Positions 1 through 7,114 are shown, numbered from the stretch's first letter. The stretch: DNA of 11,567 bases from Fimenecus sp963590415 (GCA_963590415.1 CAVAPB010000032.1:1-11567), one strand, 5' to 3'. Numbers and translations are program-made. The notes: generated by a model not told the origin, from the letters alone.

Positions 1-242
1 CGGCGCTCCAAGCCGCATTTGCAAACATAGGCTCCCTCTGACGGGCAACATATGCGACCGCCGCCGGTGGCGGATAAAGGGAGCATCTGTTGGCGCAGCG
101 GTCGATTTTGTGCGGCGCTCCAAGCCGCATTTGCAAACATAGGCTCCCTCTGACGGGCAACATATGCGACCGCCGCCGGTGGCGGATAAAGGGAGCATCT
201 GTTGGCGCAGCGGTCGATTTTGTGCGGCGCTCCAAGCCGCAT
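1..242. repeat. 112-bp tandem repeat array (two full copies plus a stub)
   Basis: Positions 1-112 and 113-224 appear identical by eye, and a third copy starts at 225 but breaks off after 18 bp at 242. The window begins inside the array, so the true copy number is unknown. Each unit contains GGCTCCCTCTGACG, a header shared with the palindromic element at 494-513, a GC-rich near-palindrome (CCGCCGCCGGTGGCGG), and a junction hairpin TGCGGC-7nt-GCCGCA. No protein is supported: the frames that stay open here are low-complexity, lack a ribosome binding site and simply repeat with the DNA. Near-identity suggests recent duplication. Confidence 0.9.
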
Positions 243-253
243 AAACAAAATCG
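215..253. repeat. Long hairpin closing the tandem array
   Basis: The arms CGATTTTGT (215-223) and ACAAAATCG (245-253) are perfect inverted repeats. Inside them GCGGC (224-228) pairs with GCCGC (236-240) around a 7-nt loop, with the bases at 241-244 bulged on one side. The hairpin exists only at the point where the third repeat copy is cut off, because the full copies continue with TTTGCAAAC instead. It therefore marks the junction between the tandem array and the next element. Confidence 0.7.
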
Positions 254-271
254 GGCACCGCAAGAGGGCAA

Positions 272-428
272 AGCTGTCATTTTTCTTCTGAAAAATGACT
301 GAGGGAGAGATAACGAAAATTTGATATTTATTGCTTTCTCTCCTTCCGACACGCCTGCGGCGTGCCACCTTCCTCGTCAGAGGAAGGCTTGGTTCTGCGT
401 ACATTTTAATTTGATATTTATTTACGGC
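272..428. repeat. Dispersed palindromic element, copy A
   Basis: This is the first of two related elements (the other is at 511-681). In order it contains: a 10-bp hairpin GTCATTTTTC-TTCT-GAAAAATGAC (276-299); the conserved core ACTGAGGGAGAGATAACG (298-315); a hairpin CACGCC-TGC-GGCGTG (350-364); and a perfect 8-bp hairpin CCTTCCTC-GTCA-GAGGAAGG (368-387). It ends with an AT-rich tail sharing ACATTTTAATT with copy B. No coding potential is credible. The stacked palindromes resemble non-autonomous dispersed repeats (REP/MITE-like) rather than a known IS, and no transposase is present. Confidence 0.8.
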
Positions 429-459
429 TGATATGGAATTGAAAACAAACCGCCATACC

Positions 460-513
460 CCGTAGGTACAGGGCTTGCCCCTGTCCGTCACAGGCTCCCT
501 CTGACGAGGGAGC
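460..513. repeat. Two stem-loop modules leading into copy B
   Basis: The first module has CAGGG (469-473) and CCCTG (479-483) around loop CTTGC, flanked by CCGTAG and GTCC. The same module, inverted and with a changed but still paired stem, lies at 11440-11466. The second is a perfect 8-bp hairpin GCTCCCTC (494-501), TGAC, GAGGGAGC (506-513), whose left arm is also the header of each 112-bp tandem unit. The two hairpins abut copy B and probably form part of the same composite element. Confidence 0.7.
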
Positions 514-681
514 TGTCATTTTTCTTCTGAAAAATGACTGAGGGAGAGATAACGAAAATTTGATGTTTATTGCCTCTCTCCTTCCGCCACGCCTACGGCG
601 TGCCACCTATTGCCCTCTTGCGGTGCCCGTCAGAGGAAGGCTTGGTTCTACTAACATTTTAATTCGATGTTTATTAACGGC
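511..681. repeat. Dispersed palindromic element, copy B
   Basis: It matches copy A (272-428) over its length: hairpin GTCATTTTTC-TTCT-GAAAAATGAC (515-538), core ACTGAGGGAGAGATAACG (537-554), hairpin CACGCC-TAC-GGCGTG (588-602) and the GTCAGAGGAAGGCTTGGTTCT tract. The main difference is that the 8-bp hairpin of copy A is opened by about 15 extra bases. The 20-bp stretch at 610-629 is the exact reverse complement of 252-271, just before copy A. The two copies therefore look like rearranged versions of one modular element. No gene is visible in 630-722 either. Confidence 0.8.
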
Positions 682-722
682 GGGAGCAAGCCCATACTCT
701 GTGCCATATTCACGCACAACAA

Positions 723-746
723 AACCCGACAGCCAACTGTCGGGTT
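723..746 (-). terminator. Intrinsic terminator of the Pr6Pr / GH2 operon
   Basis: A perfect 10-bp stem AACCCGACAG (723-732) / CTGTCGGGTT (737-746) encloses a CCAA loop. Read on the minus strand it is followed by TTTTGTTGT. It lies 17 bp beyond the stop of the GH2 gene, as expected for a Rho-independent terminator of that transcript. Confidence 0.88.
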
Positions 747-763
747 AATTGTATATGGCGTTA

Positions 764-3310
764 TCAGTCCAAATCGGCGTCCTTTTGAAGCCTGCCGTGC
801 CACATTGCGTTTCCGATGTTTATCGGCGAGGTCAGAACCTTTAATTTGTTGCGTATTGCGGTCAGGGGGTTTTTATCCTTTTCAATGTCGCAAAGACTTG
901 TTACGGAAATGCTGTCTTTGAGCTTACCGAGGGGATAGCGGCTGTCCCTGTTGATTGTAACCGTCTTTTCCTCGTTCGGGAAAAGGTCAAAGCAGTTGTC
1001 GGAAAACGGCTCTTCGGAAATACTGCTTTCAAGCTTTACAAGGCGTGCAAAGCGGTCGGCTTTGAGCTTTATTTCAAGTCCCATCGGAGTTTCCGTAATG
1101 TCGGTGCTTATCCTTGCTTTCGGCAGGGACAGATTTTTCTCCTTGTCGAATAAAAGCGTCTTGTCCGCAACAAGCACGCCGTTTTCATAAAGTCTGTAAC
1201 AGAGTACGGCGCTGTGACGGTCGGTGTTTTTGAGAAGCTCCGAGGTATAAAGGTCGAACGCAAGAACATTTTTGACAGCACCTACGGTTATCTGCTTTTC
1301 GTCCGAACGGACGGTAACTCCCTTATTAAAATCAAACACCGAATATGTTACCCGAACGGTCTTTTCCTCGTTGAAATCGTTGAGCACAAAAAGCCGAACG
1401 CCGTTATCGGAGTTCTCTGCGGAAACGGTCAACGGAGCGTTGAAGCGGCGTGCCGAATACTGTAAGGCTTTGTAGTTGCCGTAGTAGTCGTAGCTTGACC
1501 ACGAGCACACGGGCCAGCAGTCGTTGAACTGCCAATACATAGAGCCGTTGCATCTGCCCTTGTTTCTGCGCCAATGCTCCGTTGCGTCCTCAATGCATTC
1601 CGACTGCGTTACCTGCGAAAGGTAGATATAGTCCTCGAATTTTGCGGGCAGGTCAAAGCGTGAGGCAATATAGTAAATCATTTTATCGTTTCCGTTAAGA
1701 CACTTCTGATGTGAGAGAAATACCTCGCTTGAAAGCGAAAAATCTTTTTTGTCCGCAAATTTTTTGACCGTTTTGATGTCGGGCAGGCTTTCAAAGCCGA
1801 ACTCGGAGCAAAATCTCGTCATTCTCTTGCGGTAAAATGTCATAGGCTTTAAGCCGTGCCATACAGCCCAAAGGTGGGTGTCGCCGACATTGTCGCAGTC
1901 AACGCCCTTGTTGTGCGATACTCCGCAGGGCGAGCCGGGTATGTAAGAGGTGTCGGGGTCGTATTTACGAAGCTCGGGCTCGAGGATTTGATAGAAAAAC
2001 TTTTCCGTCCAGTCAACATAGTTTTTCATCCACATCCAACTGTTGTGCATTTCCTCTATCTCGTTGTTTCCGCACCACAGGGCGAGGGACGGGTGGTCGC
2101 AAAGGCGTTTTACATTGTATTCGACTTCCTCTTTGACATTTTCGAGGAAGCTCTCCTTGAAGAACGGGTAAGCCTGGCACGCAAATTGGAAGTCCTGCCA
2201 AATAAGAATACCCATTTCGTCACATTTTTCATAGAAAGCGTCGCTTCCGTAAAAGCCGCCGCCCCAGATACGAAGCATATTCATATTTGAAAATCTGACC
2301 GCTTCAAGCATTTTTACAAGCCGATTTTCGTCAAATCTTGTTATGAAAGAGTCGGGCGGAATGTAGTTAGAGCCCTTTATAAAGAGAGGAACACCGTTTA
2401 ATACAAACTTGAAGTTTGAGCCGTACTTATCACGGCTTCGGTCAAGATAAAGCGTGCGAAGTCCGATTTTTTTCTCACGGCAGTCAAGGATTTTCCCGTC
2501 TTTTTTGAGGACTGCCCTTATCGTATAAAGCGGCTGAATATCCCTTTGCGAAAGCTCATAGGTCTGCCACAGCTCGGGGTTTTCGATTATGAATTCTGCG
2601 TTTTCGCCGCTCTTTTTGAGCACGGTGCCGTCGGGAGCGGTAACGCTCAATTCACACTCCGTGCCGTCCGAATACTTTTCCGTTTCAACGCTTACGCCGA
2701 CCGTAACCTTGCCGTCAGTATGTGTCTGCTTTGCGGACAGATAGGTTATTCTTGCATTGTTTACTAAAATGAGGTCAATATCGTCCGAAATTCCGCTCGC
2801 AGGGAGCACGGGACCCCAGTCCCAGCCGAAATGGCATTGCGGCTTGCGTATGTGAACAATGCCGTTCTGACCGTTGCTGTTCATCGGAGCGGACTCGGCT
2901 TTATATATTTTTTCAACATAGTTTACGGGGGAGAAGAAAACGATTTTTATCTCGTTTTCGCCCTCTTTAAGAAAGTCCTTTACCGAAAATTCGTGCTTTA
3001 CAAAGCAGTTGTCGGCACTGCCCGCCTTTTTGCCGTTTATGAAAATGTCGCATACAGTGTCGAGCATTTTGCACGAGAGAATGACCGTCTCGGCACTCAA
3101 CTGCTCTTTTGTAAGGGCAAAGATTTTTATATATTCCCAATCCTTTTTGCCGACAAACTCCGCGTCCTTTTCGTTGAGACCGACAAACGGGTCGGCAATT
3201 ATTTTGTTGTCGATTAAATCAAGAAAATTGCAGCCGGGAACGGTTGCGGGATAAAGCTTATTCGTGTTACATTCTCTGAATTGCCATTTTCCGTTGAGTG
3301 AAAGCTTCAT
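764..3310 (-). CDS. GH2 beta-mannosidase, cytosolic
   Basis: Glycoside hydrolase family 2 enzyme of the beta-mannosidase type (848 aa, a usual length), expected to release mannose from the non-reducing end of beta-mannosides. Residues 1-170 form the sugar-binding jelly roll, starting LSLNGKWQF and including FGWDWGP (161-167). An immunoglobulin-like sandwich follows to about 290, then the TIM barrel from about 300 to 625. The acid/base glutamate is E417 in WCGNNEIEE and the nucleophile is E503 in CSEFGFE. RIWGGGFY (347-354) and QFNDCWP (594-600) are further mannosidase-like signatures. There is no signal peptide, so it should act inside the cell on imported oligosaccharides. The start lies 4 bp after the upstream stop, with GGATAAGG inside the end of that gene as the ribosome binding site, implying translational coupling. 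Family and catalytic residues are clear; the exact substrate is inferred. Confidence 0.95.
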   Translation of the reverse strand: MKLSLNGKWQFRECNTNKLYPATVPGCNFLDLIDNKIIADPFVGLNEKDAEFVGKKDWEYIKIFALTKEQLSAETVILSCKMLDTVCDIFINGKKAGSADNCFVKHEFSVKDFLKEGENEIKIVFFSPVNYVEKIYKAESAPMNSNGQNGIVHIRKPQCHFGWDWGPVLPASGISDDIDLILVNNARITYLSAKQTHTDGKVTVGVSVETEKYSDGTECELSVTAPDGTVLKKSGENAEFIIENPELWQTYELSQRDIQPLYTIRAVLKKDGKILDCREKKIGLRTLYLDRSRDKYGSNFKFVLNGVPLFIKGSNYIPPDSFITRFDENRLVKMLEAVRFSNMNMLRIWGGGFYGSDAFYEKCDEMGILIWQDFQFACQAYPFFKESFLENVKEEVEYNVKRLCDHPSLALWCGNNEIEEMHNSWMWMKNYVDWTEKFFYQILEPELRKYDPDTSYIPGSPCGVSHNKGVDCDNVGDTHLWAVWHGLKPMTFYRKRMTRFCSEFGFESLPDIKTVKKFADKKDFSLSSEVFLSHQKCLNGNDKMIYYIASRFDLPAKFEDYIYLSQVTQSECIEDATEHWRRNKGRCNGSMYWQFNDCWPVCSWSSYDYYGNYKALQYSARRFNAPLTVSAENSDNGVRLFVLNDFNEEKTVRVTYSVFDFNKGVTVRSDEKQITVGAVKNVLAFDLYTSELLKNTDRHSAVLCYRLYENGVLVADKTLLFDKEKNLSLPKARISTDITETPMGLEIKLKADRFARLVKLESSISEEPFSDNCFDLFPNEEKTVTINRDSRYPLGKLKDSISVTSLCDIEKDKNPLTAIRNKLKVLTSPINIGNAMWHGRLQKDADLD

Positions 3311-3314
3311 TTTT

Positions 3315-4052
3315 TCAGTTCCTTATCCTTTTATTATGTATTGATACGATTATTGCCGTTACGCCGACAAACAGCAAAATTCCGAAAACGAGCATTACAG
3401 AGATAATTCCGTATGCCGCAGGGAGATTTATCGGCTTGTCGCCGAAGAACAGACCCCATATAAATTCGGGGTTGTAAAACGGGTAAGGGTAGTATTGCGG
3501 GTCGGAATATGCGCCCCGTATCATTGAAAATATTGAATACACAAGCGGATATATTCCCGAAAGCGCAAGACATTTTTTGTCTATTTTTTTATTGTTGAAC
3601 GGGAAGAACCACAAAACGAGCACAACGACGGGCATTATCATATGATAATAAATCTGTATAAAGCTCGACATCGAGTGCGTTGCCGTATCCCATTTCGACG
3701 GCGGAGTCATACCAAGCGGAATACCGCCGCAGTAGGTTATGCCCGCAATTAAAACATACACAGTGACCAAGGCGCCGAAGGTCGGGTTGAAGCCGATTTT
3801 TTGCGCCTTTTTACATCCGAAAATTCCGAGCGCCGCAAACAGCAGGTAGACATAGCAGAAAAAGTTTGACTGCACCGTGAAGTAGGACAGGATATTGTAT
3901 TTTCCGTAATCCACGGGACTGTACTGCGGGTCGTATTCGTAAACATAGTACGAAAGGCGGTGGGCGATTATCAGAAAACCGAACACCGACAAAATTAAAA
4001 GCAAAACACCGAGCGCCTTGTTTTTAGCGGACGGATTTAATCTTGATTCCAT
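3315..4052 (-). CDS. Pr6Pr / FAR-17a-AIG1-like six-helix membrane protein
   Basis: Integral membrane protein of 245 aa with about six hydrophobic segments (roughly 13-31, 55-78, 90-110, 132-150, 160-178 and 211-237). The motifs FTVQSN (58-63), YYHMIMPV (135-142) and YPLVYSIFSMIRG (168-180) match my recollection of the bacterial Pr6Pr family. That family is related to eukaryotic AIG1/ADTRP (FAR-17a), which are membrane threonine hydrolases acting on fatty-acid esters of hydroxy fatty acids. T59 and H137 sit where the catalytic Thr and His of AIG1 would be expected, but the bacterial proteins are essentially uncharacterised and the activity is inference. A strong AAGGGGGT ribosome binding site (4060-4067) lies 7 bp before the start. 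It is first in an operon with the GH2 beta-mannosidase, separated by 4 bp, which suggests co-expression but not an obvious shared reaction. Confidence 0.8.
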   Translation of the reverse strand: MESRLNPSAKNKALGVLLLILSVFGFLIIAHRLSYYVYEYDPQYSPVDYGKYNILSYFTVQSNFFCYVYLLFAALGIFGCKKAQKIGFNPTFGALVTVYVLIAGITYCGGIPLGMTPPSKWDTATHSMSSFIQIYYHMIMPVVVLVLWFFPFNNKKIDKKCLALSGIYPLVYSIFSMIRGAYSDPQYYPYPFYNPEFIWGLFFGDKPINLPAAYGIISVMLVFGILLFVGVTAIIVSIHNKRIRN

Positions 4053-4075
4053 ATTTTTTACCCCCTTGTTTAATC

Positions 4076-4104
4076 ATTTTAACAGAAAAACACAGGCAAG
4101 GCAA
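4076..4104 (-). promoter_or_regulatory. Predicted sigma-A promoter of the Pr6Pr / GH2 operon
   Basis: On the minus strand, TTGCCT (4099-4104) is followed after 17 bp by TAAAAT (4076-4081), preceded by TG to give an extended -10 (TGTTAAAAT). The predicted transcript start near 4069 would lie almost directly before the ribosome binding site at 4060-4067, giving a very short leader. The -35 match is only moderate. Confidence 0.5.
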
Positions 4105-4131
4105 CACAAACGGAAAGTTTTACGGTTTCGG

Positions 4132-4160
4132 TTGACACGGGCGTGAAGTTATGCTATTAT
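4132..4160 (+). promoter_or_regulatory. Strong sigma-A promoter of the MATE gene
   Basis: A perfect TTGACA (4132-4137) is separated by exactly 17 bp from TATTAT (4155-4160), which differs from consensus at one base. Transcription should begin near 4167, about 98 bp before the MATE start codon, giving a leader that contains the terminator at 4214-4242. The -35 lies about 28 bp from the -35 of the divergent operon. Confidence 0.8.
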
Positions 4161-4213
4161 CTTTAGCACAAAACCCTAACGGGAGTGGATTTTTCAAGAG
4201 AAATCTTTTTTCG

Positions 4214-4242
4214 CCACATAGCAAAGGCTATGTGGTTTTTTT
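4214..4242 (+). terminator. Leader terminator (attenuator) upstream of the MATE gene
   Basis: A perfect 9-bp stem CCACATAGC (4214-4222) / GCTATGTGG (4227-4235), with loop AAAG, is followed by seven T residues (4236-4242). It sits between the promoter at 4132-4160 and the MATE start at 4265, so it would stop transcription about 75 nt after initiation unless relieved. It does not resemble a minus-strand terminator, because the other side is followed by CGAAAAAAG. This arrangement is typical of conditional attenuation of resistance or efflux genes. The signal is not identifiable from sequence. Confidence 0.85.
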
Positions 4243-4264
4243 GTGGCTTTTTACGAGGTAAAAT

Positions 4265-5602
4265 ATGAATCAGAATTTTATGAAAGAGAAGAAAATTCTT
4301 CCGCTTGTAATTTCAATGTCGCTGCCCATGGTAGTTTCAATGGCGGTAAACTCGCTTTACAACATCGTTGACAGCTATTTCGTCGCAAACATAAGCGAGG
4401 ATGCCATGACGGCGCTCTCCCTTGTCTATCCGGTGCAGAACCTGATGACGGCGATTGCGGTGGGCTTCGGCGTGGGACTTAATGCAAGGATAGCCTATTG
4501 CCTCGGTGCGAACAGAAAAAAAGAAGCCGACGAAGCGGCTGTTACGGGTATGCTTTTGAGTGCGGTACACGGCGTTTTGCTTATGGTCGTCTGCCTTTTG
4601 GGTATGCGGCGGTTTTTGTCGCTCTATACCGACAATGCGGAAATTATACAGATGGGTCTTGATTACGCAAACAGGGCGTTCCTGTTTTCGGTTATAATTA
4701 TGCTCGGCATCTCGCTTGAAAAGGTCTTTCAGGCGGTCGGCAGAATGAATGCGACAATGATAAGTATGATGCTGGGCTTTGTTACAAACATCGTGCTTGA
4801 CCCGATAATGATTTTCGGATTGGGTATCTGCCCGAAAATGGGTATGGCAGGTGCGGCGTGGGCTACAGGCATCGGTCAGAGCGTAACGCTGCTTGCCTAT
4901 ATCGTGTTCCTTGTCGTTTCTCCGTTGCCCGTGTCGTTTTCACGGAAAAGCATTACATTTAATAAAGAGCTTATGAAAAGGCTTTATTCCGTCGGCATAC
5001 CGGCGTCGCTGAATATGGCTCTGCCGTCGTTGCTCATTTCTTCGCTCAACGGAATATTGGCGGCGTTCTCGGACAAATATGTTCTTGTCCTCGGCGCATA
5101 TTATAAATTACAGACCTTTATTTATCTTTCGGCAAACGGTATAATTCAGGGAATAAGACCGCTTGTCAGCTTCAACTACGGAGCGGGCGAGAACAAAAGG
5201 GTACGCAGGATTTTTTCAACCACTCTTGCTCTTACGGCAGGGGTAATGGCGTTGGGAGTTGTTCTCTCGCTGCTCATTCCGGATAGGATGATAGGACTGT
5301 TTACGGAAAATCCCGACACGGTACAAATAGGCGTCGAGGCGCTTCATATCATATGCGTGGGCTTTGTGTTCTCGGCGGTGTCCGTAACCTGCTGCGGAGT
5401 GCTTGAGGCTCTCGGAAAGGGCGTGGCGTCGCTTATGGTATCGTTTTCGAGATACACTCTGATAATTATTCCTGCGGCATACGCTTTGAGCCGTGTGCTC
5501 GGGGCGGAGGGTGTATTTTTCGCCTTCCCCGTTGCGGAAATCATTACTGCCGCGGCAGCATATATCATATACCTCAAAGCGGCAAAAAAAGAGCTTAAAT
5601 AA
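4265..5602 (+). CDS. MATE family multidrug / metabolite efflux transporter
   Basis: Multi-helix exporter of the multidrug and toxic compound extrusion family (445 aa, usual length about 440-460). It is expected to extrude cationic or aromatic compounds in exchange for Na+ or H+ across the cytoplasmic membrane. The two-lobed MATE architecture is visible. The first half begins with LVISMSLPMVVSMAVNS (14-30) and YNIVDSYFV (32-40), with an intramembrane aspartate D36. The signature PKMGMAGAAWATGIGQ (190-205) closes the first half. The second half starts at GIPASLNMALPSLL (244-257) and repeats the pattern, including GIIQGIRPLVSFNYGAG (292-308). About twelve hydrophobic segments are present. The MepA-like subgroup is my best guess and the substrate is unknown. 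GAGG at 4255-4258 lies 6 bp before the chosen ATG. Its leader carries an intrinsic terminator, implying regulated read-through. It is transcribed alone and convergent with murC. Confidence 0.93.
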   Translation: MNQNFMKEKKILPLVISMSLPMVVSMAVNSLYNIVDSYFVANISEDAMTALSLVYPVQNLMTAIAVGFGVGLNARIAYCLGANRKKEADEAAVTGMLLSAVHGVLLMVVCLLGMRRFLSLYTDNAEIIQMGLDYANRAFLFSVIIMLGISLEKVFQAVGRMNATMISMMLGFVTNIVLDPIMIFGLGICPKMGMAGAAWATGIGQSVTLLAYIVFLVVSPLPVSFSRKSITFNKELMKRLYSVGIPASLNMALPSLLISSLNGILAAFSDKYVLVLGAYYKLQTFIYLSANGIIQGIRPLVSFNYGAGENKRVRRIFSTTLALTAGVMALGVVLSLLIPDRMIGLFTENPDTVQIGVEALHIICVGFVFSAVSVTCCGVLEALGKGVASLMVSFSRYTLIIIPAAYALSRVLGAEGVFFAFPVAEIITAAAAYIIYLKAAKKELK

Positions 5603-5607
5603 AAAGC

Positions 5608-5636
5608 ACGGAGCAACAGTTAAGTTGCTCCGTTTT
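5608..5636. terminator. Bidirectional terminator between MATE gene and murC
   Basis: A perfect 10-bp stem ACGGAGCAAC (5608-5617) / GTTGCTCCGT (5624-5633) encloses the loop AGTTAA. It is followed by TTT on the plus strand and by GCTTTTTATTT on the minus strand. It starts 5 bp after the MATE stop and lies 14 bp beyond the murC stop, so it can serve both convergent genes. Confidence 0.9.
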
Positions 5637-5650
5637 GTATATAAGGATTA

Positions 5651-7036
5651 TTACGATTGTTTTTCCTTTAACATATCAATCATCATATGAGCCGATTTGT
5701 ATATGTCGCCGCAGCCCATTGTAAGCACAAGGTCGCCCGGCTTTGCGTTCTTTACAACATAATCGGCAACCTCTTTTTGAGTGTTGAACCAGACGGAATT
5801 CGGTATCTTTTCCGCCAACTGCGAGGTGTAAATGCCGTAGGTGTTAGTCTCCCTTGAGCCCATAATCTCCGTCATAACGCATCTGTCGGGGATTTTAAGG
5901 ACTTCCACAAATTCATCAAAGTGCATAACGGTTCTTGAATAGGTAAACGGCTGGAACACCGCCCAAACCTTGTTGTAGCCGAGCTTCATTGCCGCCTCAA
6001 GCGTAACCTTGAGTTCTGCGGGATGGTGAGCGTAGTCGTCTATGAAATCAATTCCGCCGTAGGTTCCGAGCTTTTCAAAACGCCTGCCTGCGCCCGTAAA
6101 GCTTTCCAAGCCCTCAATGCATTCGTCGAATTTCGCACCCGAATAAACAGCGCTTGCCGTCGCCGCAAGAGCGTTGAGAATATTGTGCTTACCCGGAACG
6201 GCAAGGGAAACGTTGCCGAGGTTCTTGCCCTTGTACATAACATCAAAACGGGTGTATGCTCCGTTTATCTCCTCTATATTTTCGGCATAATAGTCGTTCT
6301 TGTCGGAGAAGCCGAAGGAAATCATATCCTTGCCCTCAATTCCCTCAACGGCTTTGAGGGTGTTTGCGTCGTCGCCGTTGTAAATTACCGCACTTTTTGC
6401 AAGCAACGCAAATTTATGAAAGCTCAATATAAGATTGTCGAGGGTCTTGAAATATTCCATATGGTCCTCGTCAATATTGAGGATAACCGCGACATTCGGG
6501 AAAAGGTGCAGGAATGTATCGACATATTCGCACGCCTCGCAGACTATCGTGTCGCTGCTTCCCACTCTGCCGTAGCTGTCGGTCAGCGGAAGCTTGCCGC
6601 CGATAACCGCCGACGGGTCAAGGCTTGCGGAGAGCATTGCCTGAACGGTCATTGATGTGGTGGTGGTTTTGCCGTGAGTTCCGCATATGCCTATGCAGTT
6701 GTCAAAGTGCTTTGTAACCTCGCCGAAAAGCTCCGCACGGGTAAAGGTCGGAATACCGCTTGCGAGAGCCGCTTCAAGCTCCTCGTTTCCGCGCTGAATT
6801 GCGGCGGAATATACTATCATATCCGCACCCTTTATATTTTCGGCTCTCTGTCCCATCATAACGGGAATGCCGAGCTTGCGTATTCTCTCGACAATCGAGC
6901 TTTCGTTGTTGTCCGAGCCCTGAAGCGAATATCCCTTTGCGTGCAGAATTTCCGCAAGCGGGCACATACCGCTTCCGCCTATGCCGATAAAATGTATTCT
7001 TTTTGCGCTTTTTAAGATTTCGGAAATATCACTCAT
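5651..7036 (-). CDS. murC: UDP-N-acetylmuramate--L-alanine ligase MurC
   Basis: ATP-dependent cytoplasmic ligase that adds L-alanine to UDP-MurNAc, the first amino acid step of peptidoglycan stem-peptide synthesis. The 461-aa length is typical. The N-terminal Rossmann domain carries IHFIGIGGSGM (14-24). The central domain has the Mur-ligase P-loop GTHGKTTTT (119-127) and the metal/nucleotide motif NIDEDHMEYF (187-196). The C-terminal domain includes GAGRRFE (315-321), DDYAHHP (333-339) and FQPFTYSR (361-368). All key motifs are intact. MurC rather than MurD/E/F is indicated by IHFIGIGGSGM together with the DDYAHHP and FQPFTYSR motifs. AGG about 8 bp upstream of the ATG serves as ribosome binding site. 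The gene stands alone, not in a dcw division/cell-wall cluster, and is divergent from dpaA. Confidence 0.97.
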   Translation of the reverse strand: MSDISEILKSAKRIHFIGIGGSGMCPLAEILHAKGYSLQGSDNNESSIVERIRKLGIPVMMGQRAENIKGADMIVYSAAIQRGNEELEAALASGIPTFTRAELFGEVTKHFDNCIGICGTHGKTTTTSMTVQAMLSASLDPSAVIGGKLPLTDSYGRVGSSDTIVCEACEYVDTFLHLFPNVAVILNIDEDHMEYFKTLDNLILSFHKFALLAKSAVIYNGDDANTLKAVEGIEGKDMISFGFSDKNDYYAENIEEINGAYTRFDVMYKGKNLGNVSLAVPGKHNILNALAATASAVYSGAKFDECIEGLESFTGAGRRFEKLGTYGGIDFIDDYAHHPAELKVTLEAAMKLGYNKVWAVFQPFTYSRTVMHFDEFVEVLKIPDRCVMTEIMGSRETNTYGIYTSQLAEKIPNSVWFNTQKEVADYVVKNAKPGDLVLTMGCGDIYKSAHMMIDMLKEKQS

Positions 7037-7070
7037 AATAAATACCTGCTTAAATAGTTTTATACAATAT

Positions 7071-7098
7071 ATTATATTGCATATTTATAAAAATTCAA
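7071..7098 (-). promoter_or_regulatory. Predicted sigma-A promoter of murC
   Basis: On the minus strand, TTGAAT (7093-7098) is followed after 16 bp by a perfect TATAAT (7071-7076). The -10 lies inside a near-palindrome CAATATATTATATTG (7066-7080), which may be an operator or simply an AT-rich coincidence. The start codon is 34 bp downstream. Confidence 0.6.
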
Positions 7099-7114
7099 AC
7101 CCTATTTTCCCGAT

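Noticed and set aside
1..242. Possible CRISPR array
   Set aside because: The period is 112 bp with no alternation of short repeat and unique spacer; copies are identical throughout. No cas gene is present.
90..302. Plus-strand open frame of 70 codons in the tandem repeats
   Set aside because: It is read entirely from repeat DNA, has no ribosome binding site, and its content follows the repeat period. Not a gene.
1856..2290. Plus-strand open frame of 144 codons inside the GH2 gene
   Set aside because: Antisense to the GH2 catalytic barrel; no independent support.
4214..4242. Terminator of the minus-strand Pr6Pr operon or of an upstream gene
   Set aside because: The T tract follows only on the plus strand, there is no plus-strand gene upstream in the intergenic region, and a strong promoter lies just before it, so it is a leader terminator.
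6023..6655. Plus-strand open frame of 210 codons inside murC
   Set aside because: Antisense to intact murC, with a low-quality protein sequence and no ribosome binding site.
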